Assembly: GCF_027172205.1 (NCBI RefSeq)
Contig: NC_070603.1
Location: forward strand, 5,072,501-5,136,500
DNA length: 64,000 bases
Origin: Podarcis raffonei
Lineage: Eukaryota; Chordata; Lepidosauria; Squamata; Lacertidae
Reading direction: 5' to 3'
The notes under the pieces were generated by a model. That model was not told the DNA's origin. It saw only the letters and a list, made by a program, of their open reading frames with translations, and searched no databases. Shown here one piece after another: positions 59,275 to 64,000 of the stretch (within the stretch, counting starts at the first letter, position 1; each line of letters begins with the position of its first letter). A program made the position numbers and the translations under genes.

Positions 59275-59500
59275 AACAAACTCGAGGTTTTCAAGCAGCT
59301 TATACATTCATTCATTCATTCATTCATTCACAACATAACAATACAAAATGAGAACACATAATACATTTTTTAAAACCACAAAACAAGCTAATAACACCCC
59401 CCTACCACAAGCACATTTTAAAGGCCATCAAATGTTTAATCAGCCAAAGGCCTGGCTGTAGAGAAATGTTTTTGCCCGTGTCTCTTAATCCACCCATCAG
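59275..59500 (-). mobile_element. L2-like LINE 3' fragment
   Basis: A (CATT)n run at about 59309-59328, a reversed 3'UTR ('aaaacaagctaataacaccc') and reversed C-terminal codons ('cagccaaaggcctggctgta'), like 24000-24200. Confidence 0.6.
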
Positions 59501-59663
59501 AAGCACAGGGAAATTAATTTCATCTGCCCAACCAAAAAGACCAAGGCGTTCACTGCCAGCACAAGGAGAACTGAGATTTTCATGATGGTCACTGAAGATG
59601 AGAGAGACAAGGAGACTTTTAAAAGCTCTAGTTTAGACATCTAGTCTAAACTAGTAGACTAGT

Positions 59664-59991
59664 ATACCTGAAGGAGCGTCTCCACCCCCATCATTCTGCC
59701 CGGACGCTGAGGTCCAGCGCCGAGGGCCTTCTGGCGGTTCCCTCATTGCGAGAAGCAAAGCTACAGGGAACCAGGCAGAGGGCCTTCTCGGTAGTGGCGC
59801 CCGCCCTGTAGAACGCCCTTCCAGCAGATGTCAAAGCGATAAACAACTACCTGACATTCAGAAGACATCTTAAGGCAGCCCTGTTCAGGGAAGTTTTTAA
59901 CGTGTGATATTTTACTGTATTTTTGGTTTTTATGGAAGCCGCCCAGAGTGGCTGGGGAGGCCCAGCCAGATGGGCGGGGTATAAATAATAA

Positions 59992-60034
<43 letters not shown>
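59664..60034 (+). mobile_element. L2-like LINE 3' end with (ATT)n tail
   Basis: Plus-strand reading of the C-terminus ('LREAKLQGTRQRAFSVVAPA', then a broken LxNALPAD-like stretch) followed by 'agccagatgggcggggtata' and (ATT)n at 59993-60034. It is close to the young subfamily at 24389-25238 but strongly truncated. Confidence 0.88.
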
Positions 60035-60035
<1 letters not shown>

Positions 60036-60317
60036 CTGGAGGGAAATCCCAAGCCATTGCTGTTCTTGGATCCAGCTTCTCTTTTAAAAAGGAACAAACT
60101 ACCGATCAAATTGGTTGGCAGAGCTCATGAAGTGCTGGAGCCCTGAATGAATTAGCAAATGGATTAGTCCCATTTCTGAAACAATGCCCTATACCCCCCC
60201 CAAAAAAAATACACATGAAAATGTATGCATTTGCCATAAACTATGGGGTATAACTCAGGATTTTAAGCTGCCACTCATTTCAATCTCCATCTGAGTGGAC
60301 GGACCCTAAAATAAACA

Positions 60318-60445
60318 ACCTCAGAATAGCCTGCTGGATCAGGCCACTGACCCATCCAGTCCAGCATCCTGTTCTCACAGTGACCAACCAGATGCATGTG
60401 GGAAACCATGAGCCCAAGAGCCCTCTCCCCTCCCATGGTTTCCAG
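60318..60445. repeat. dispersed squamate repeat, class undetermined
   Basis: 'agcctgctggatcaggccac' with 'ccagcatcctgttctcacag' looks like a common reptile repeat. I could not assign it to a family. Confidence 0.45.
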
Positions 60446-60486
60446 CAACTGGCGTAAAGCATTGGTGTATAAACACTTGTATACTG

Positions 60487-60512
60487 TCTGTCTGTCTGTC
60501 TGTCTGTCTCAA
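60487..60512. repeat. (TCTG)n microsatellite
   Basis: About six TCTG units. Confidence 0.9.
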
Positions 60513-60795
60513 GTGCTTATGGCACCTCTGAATTGCTGTCTTGTGCACTTCCACTTACAATGACTGGTTCTCTCCCACAACCATTTAGATTTTCATTGAT
60601 TTTTATCATCTACACCCGAGGGGGAAGACTACTTTCCCCATATCATTGGTGCCAACATGCACCATGACCACTGGCTCCCCTGCACTGATTGGCTTGGCAG
60701 GCAATTCATCCGGCAGTTTTTATGCCCACTGCACACCCAACTATATATTCCAAACAATAGAGTCACCTACTACCACAATTCCTCCACCCCCTGCA
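60513..60795. other. unassigned sequence upstream of L1
   Basis: Slightly coding-like in composition ('ccatatcattggtgccaaca') but no family recognised. Confidence 0.3.
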
Positions 60796-61751
60796 AAGAC
60801 TTCCGGTCGGCGCCAGCGTTTAATGGCGGTCTCCTGCTGAGCTCCGCTCAGGGAGACTTCTCCACGAGTTTGGGTCTGACCGCTACGGCGAAGCGGGGAC
60901 CCCTAAAATCACAGGCGCGGAAGCCTGTGAACAAGGAGACTCGGTGGGCACCTGAAGCGCCCCCCGTTACTGTGAAGGAGCCTTTTTAAAGGCTCCGGAG
61001 CGGCATCGGGTGAGAGCGCGGTGCTGAGAGTCGCTACCCAGCCAGTGGAGTGAAGCCGCGTCGCCATAACGGAGAGCGCCGATTCCTTCCTGACATTTGG
61101 ATTTACAAATTACCCGTGAGTAAGATTGGGAAATTGTCGGGACTTAAAACAAGAAAGTTAAAAATTTGGCCGAAAACGGGAAAGAGCTAAAATAAGGAAG
61201 TCTGCCTTTCCCGGACTGCATGACAGCTAAAGCAACGACATACAAGCTGCAATTGAACGGAAGATAATTTTAATATTACTTAACCCTGACATTGAATTTG
61301 AACTTCCCCCCTTAGCAGCAGGAGCAGGGGGGGAAGATTTTGAATCTGTATTACCTGTCAGAAAAAGGCTAAGGGGAAAAAACTTTTTTGCTGTTTTAAA
61401 CCCTTGGGAAAGGACTGCTTTAAAAGAAGAGCAAGTCACTAAGATTGGAAACTGTCATCTGAAATCAGATACAAAGTTGGTGCGTTGTGAGTTTGCTACA
61501 AAGTTGGAACTTTATGTGCTACTGTTTGCTACTGTTGGGAGTGTGGCTGAGGATACAAATTGACAGTTCCCTTAGTGGAAAGTTACTGGAAGAGTTGCAG
61601 CCATTTTTCCCCCCCTTCTTTTTCTTTGTTTCTCTATACTTTGAACTGTGAGCTGCTCCCTCTAGAGGGTTGAGAGAAAATTTAAGGTGAAGAGAGTAAA
61701 CCAGTGGAGTTTTCCATTTAGAAATAATTCCTGTGGGAACGACCTTGGGAC

Positions 61752-62756
61752 ATGAGTGGCCATGACGACGAGATGAAAACAAGAGCTAAAACAAAAATTG
61801 CACAAAAGAAAAGAGGTTCTATATCAGGTTTAGCCCCTGCAGGTGCAGAAGGGCAGGAAAGAGGGATGGATACAGTGACACAAGCACTATTAAAAATTAA
61901 TGAGTCCTTAGAAGCTTTGACTAAGCAAGGTACAGAAAATTCCAAACAATTAACAGAGTTAACAGAAAAGTTGGATTTGAATACCAAAAGTGTTGCATCT
62001 AATACAGAGACTATTAATAAACTAATTGAAGAAAATGTTGCAATTCGTAAGACTGCTGAAGAGGCAAAAACCATAGCACAATCCACACAAGTCAAGTTAG
62101 AACCAGTTTGTAAAAAACTGGAGGAGCATGAGGCGGCCCTGTCTTTAATGGAACTTCAAAGAAAGGAGAGGAATTTAAGATTGAGAGCTGTCCCAGAAAG
62201 TGAAAAGGAAAGTTTGGCAGAGTTCCTCACAAGAGAATTTTCGGAATTTTGGCAAGTAAGTTTGAAAGAGGAGGAATTCAAGATAGTTACGGCCTTCAGA
62301 CTGGGCAGAAGACAAAATAGAAAGAATCCAAGGGACTGCCTGATAACTCTAAGATCCAAGGAGGAGAGAGATAAAATATTAAACTTACAATATCAAAAAT
62401 CTTTGGAGATTGAAGATTCTTTTGTGCAGATTTACAAGGATATTTCTAAATATATCTTGGAAGCGAGAACTTACTACAAGGACTTGACCACTCTGTTGAA
62501 GAGGAACAATATAATATACAGATGGGAGTACCCACAAGGCCTGTCTTTTAATTACAAAGGGAAAAAAATTAAAATTAAAACAGTGCAAGATAAAGAACAG
62601 TTTCTGGATAGAAACCAAGAGGACCTCGTGAAGGAAGTGGTGGACCTGACTACTGAGGTAAAAGACTTAGCGGATATCTCGAACTTGTCATTTGGACTTC
62701 AAACTTTAACAAAGGAAGAACAACTGCTGGGAGCTGTTGGGGGAGTATCTAAGTAA
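61752..62756 (+). CDS. L1 ORF1 RNA-binding protein
   Basis: A 334-codon intact frame for the L1 ORF1 protein, which trimerises and coats L1 RNA in the ribonucleoprotein. Residues about 35-145 are rich in heptad-like leucine/isoleucine spacing ('ALLKINESLEALTKQGTENS'), fitting a coiled coil. About 150-230 fits an RRM ('RKERNLRLRAVPESEKESLA'), and about 235-295 fits the C-terminal domain ('RNNIIYRWEYPQGLSFNYKG'). The start 'MSGHDDEMKTRAKTK' follows the 5'UTR. The stop is eight bases before the ORF2 start, typical of L1. Confidence 0.93.
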   Translation: MSGHDDEMKTRAKTKIAQKKRGSISGLAPAGAEGQERGMDTVTQALLKINESLEALTKQGTENSKQLTELTEKLDLNTKSVASNTETINKLIEENVAIRKTAEEAKTIAQSTQVKLEPVCKKLEEHEAALSLMELQRKERNLRLRAVPESEKESLAEFLTREFSEFWQVSLKEEEFKIVTAFRLGRRQNRKNPRDCLITLRSKEERDKILNLQYQKSLEIEDSFVQIYKDISKYILEARTYYKDLTTLLKRNNIIYRWEYPQGLSFNYKGKKIKIKTVQDKEQFLDRNQEDLVKEVVDLTTEVKDLADISNLSFGLQTLTKEEQLLGAVGGVSK

Positions 62757-62764
62757 ATAACAAG

Positions 62765-64000
62765 ATGGCCCTACAATTTTTAAGTTGGAATTGTAACGGT
62801 TTAAACCTTCCCAGAAAAAGACGTGAGGTTTTTCATATTTTAAAAAAAGAACAATTGGATTTGATTTGTTTGCAAGAAACCCACGTGATTAGAACACATA
62901 GAAAATTACTTGTTAATAAAAGACTGGGACAGGAATTTATTTCATCAGACAAAGTGAAAAAAAGAGGAGTGGTGATTTATGCCAAGGAAAAATTGGCCCC
63001 CAAGTTGATGTTTAAAGATGAACAAGGAAGATACCTGGCAATTGAAATACAAGTCCAAGGAGAAAAATTATTGATAATTGGGATTTATGCTCCGAATGAA
63101 GGGAAGTCAGAGTTCTTTAAGAAACTACATGGGATATTAATGGACTATATGGATTACAATGTAATTATGATGGGAGACATGAATGGAGTGGTCTCTACAA
63201 ACATGGACAAAGCACTAAGACAGGTGGTTTCTAAGGATGGGAGACTACCTAAGACTTTCTTTGAAATGACAGATAATATGGACCTGATTGACATTTGGAG
63301 AACAAGAAATCCTCTGGAGAGAGAGGGAACTTTTTTCTCCGAAGCAAAAATGACCTGGACTAGAATCGACCAAATTTGGGTAACTAGTGGGATGGCACCA
63401 AAGATAAAAAAAGTGGAAATCTGCCCAAAGACTTGCTCCGACCATAACGCCGTAAAGATGGAAATGAACATAACAACAGCTGGCTCCTTCAGATGGAGGA
63501 TGAATGACTCCCTATTTAGAGACGAAGAGGTGTATAGAAAGGCCCAGAAAACAATCAAGGACTACTTTGAAATAAATCTGAAAACAGAGGTGGAAAAAAG
63601 AACAATTTGGGACGCAAGCAAAGCCGTTATGAGAGGATTTTTGATACAGCAGAATACTTTAAAAAAGAAGAGACAGAATGAAAAGAAAGACAAGATTTTG
63701 GAAAGAATAAAAGAAGGTGAAAAGAAATTGAGATCAAAGCCAAAGTCTCATGAAATTTTAAGAGAAATAAAGTTTTACCAGAGACAATATATGGAACTGA
63801 TGAACCAGGAGATAGAATGGAAAATAAAACAAATGAGACAAAGGACATTTGAATCGGCGGATAAATGTGGGAAACTTCTGGCATGGCAATTGAAGAAAAG
63901 GCAAAAGTTGAATATGGTAACAAGCTTAGAGGTTGAAGGAAAGAACATTTTTAGGCCAAATGAGATCAGAAACTGCTTTCAGAGTTATTTCAGAAAACTT
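62765..64000 (+). CDS. L1 ORF2, partial (endonuclease and start of RT region)
   Basis: 412 codons open to the window edge. The N-terminal half is the APE-type endonuclease that nicks target DNA: 'FLSWNCNGLNLP' (N9), 'CLQETH' (E38), 'IGIYAPN', 'MGDMNGVVS' (GDxN), 'TWTRIDQIWVTSG' and 'CSDHNAVKM' hold the equivalents of all catalytic residues known in human L1. After about residue 240 comes the lysine-rich linker to the reverse transcriptase ('FYQRQYMELMNQEIEWKIKQ'). The RT core lies beyond the window. Confidence 0.93.
   Translation, partial: MALQFLSWNCNGLNLPRKRREVFHILKKEQLDLICLQETHVIRTHRKLLVNKRLGQEFISSDKVKKRGVVIYAKEKLAPKLMFKDEQGRYLAIEIQVQGEKLLIIGIYAPNEGKSEFFKKLHGILMDYMDYNVIMMGDMNGVVSTNMDKALRQVVSKDGRLPKTFFEMTDNMDLIDIWRTRNPLEREGTFFSEAKMTWTRIDQIWVTSGMAPKIKKVEICPKTCSDHNAVKMEMNITTAGSFRWRMNDSLFRDEEVYRKAQKTIKDYFEINLKTEVEKRTIWDASKAVMRGFLIQQNTLKKKRQNEKKDKILERIKEGEKKLRSKPKSHEILREIKFYQRQYMELMNQEIEWKIKQMRQRTFESADKCGKLLAWQLKKRQKLNMVTSLEVEGKNIFRPNEIRNCFQSYFRKL

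Larger units (their letters stand above)
60797..64000 (+). mobile_element. L1 LINE, apparently full-length at the 5' end; runs off the window
   Basis: A GC-rich 5'UTR of about 950 bp starts near 60797 ('cttccggtcggcgcc'), followed by ORF1 (61752-62756) and ORF2 from 62765. A composition switch from GC-rich to A-rich marks the UTR-ORF1 boundary. The 3' end is outside the window, so target duplication and total length cannot be checked. No lesions are seen in 2.2 kb of coding sequence, so the copy is young. Confidence 0.92.

Noticed and set aside
59761-60057. poly-asparagine open frame
   Set aside because: The asparagine run is the translated (ATT)n tail of an L2-like LINE read on the opposite strand.
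1-64000. CRISPR arrays, operons, or prokaryotic systems
   Set aside because: No direct-repeat/spacer arrays were seen, and the splice sites, introns and transposons show the DNA is vertebrate.

Overview
The window looks like squamate reptile (lizard) nuclear DNA. It holds one complete vertebrate gene, OS9 (ER quality-control lectin), set in a dense layer of transposons typical of squamates: L2-like, CR1-like, L1 and BovB LINEs, a tRNA-derived SINE whose 3' tail resembles BovB, hAT and Tc1/mariner/pogo MITEs, and LTR elements of the Ty3 and Ty1/copia types.

Layout. 1-3.0 kb: no gene recognised. About 3.0-3.76 kb: a CpG-rich, promoter-like block of unknown owner; in mammals the gene upstream of OS9 is B4GALNT1, divergently transcribed, so this may be its promoter, but no coding exon is visible. 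3.8-13.4 kb: nested transposons (a pogo-like MITE inside a hAT-like element; L1 inside L2; a solo LTR; a Ty3 element inside an L2 tail; an endonuclease-bearing LINE remnant). 13.49-15.11 kb: a full-length, intronless retrocopy of ARPC1A, minus strand, with 5'UTR, coding region, 3'UTR, A-rich tail and a perfect 16-bp target duplication; one frameshift makes it a pseudogene. 15.1-18.85 kb: intergenic, mostly unremarkable.

18.88-58.3 kb: OS9 on the plus strand. The promoter is CpG-rich with five CCAAT/ATTGG boxes, one in an arrangement one base from an ER-stress response element. Fifteen coding exons join in phase with consensus splice sites into 679 residues plus a stop. The six known mannose-contact residues of the MRH domain and the N-glycan site are conserved. 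Exon 13 (168 nt, symmetric phase) matches the exon known to be skipped in human isoform 2. The 3'UTR ends at a poly(A) signal near 58.25 kb.

The OS9 introns hold much of the rest. Intron 1 (12.4 kb) has three L2 pieces, a BovB, two SINEs and a truncated L1. Intron 6 has an L1 tail with a 17-bp target duplication. Intron 14 has a copia element that looks whole, with identical 394-bp LTRs, sitting inside a hAT-type element. From 60.8 kb to the end of the window lies the 5' half of an apparently full-length L1 with an intact ORF1 and an ORF2 open to the window edge.

No undescribed gene system was found. The most noteworthy signals are the young copia insertion in a housekeeping gene, the intact L1, BovB and its probable SINE partner in one locus, a MITE-borne perfect hairpin downstream of OS9, and repeats carrying ZNF143-like motifs.
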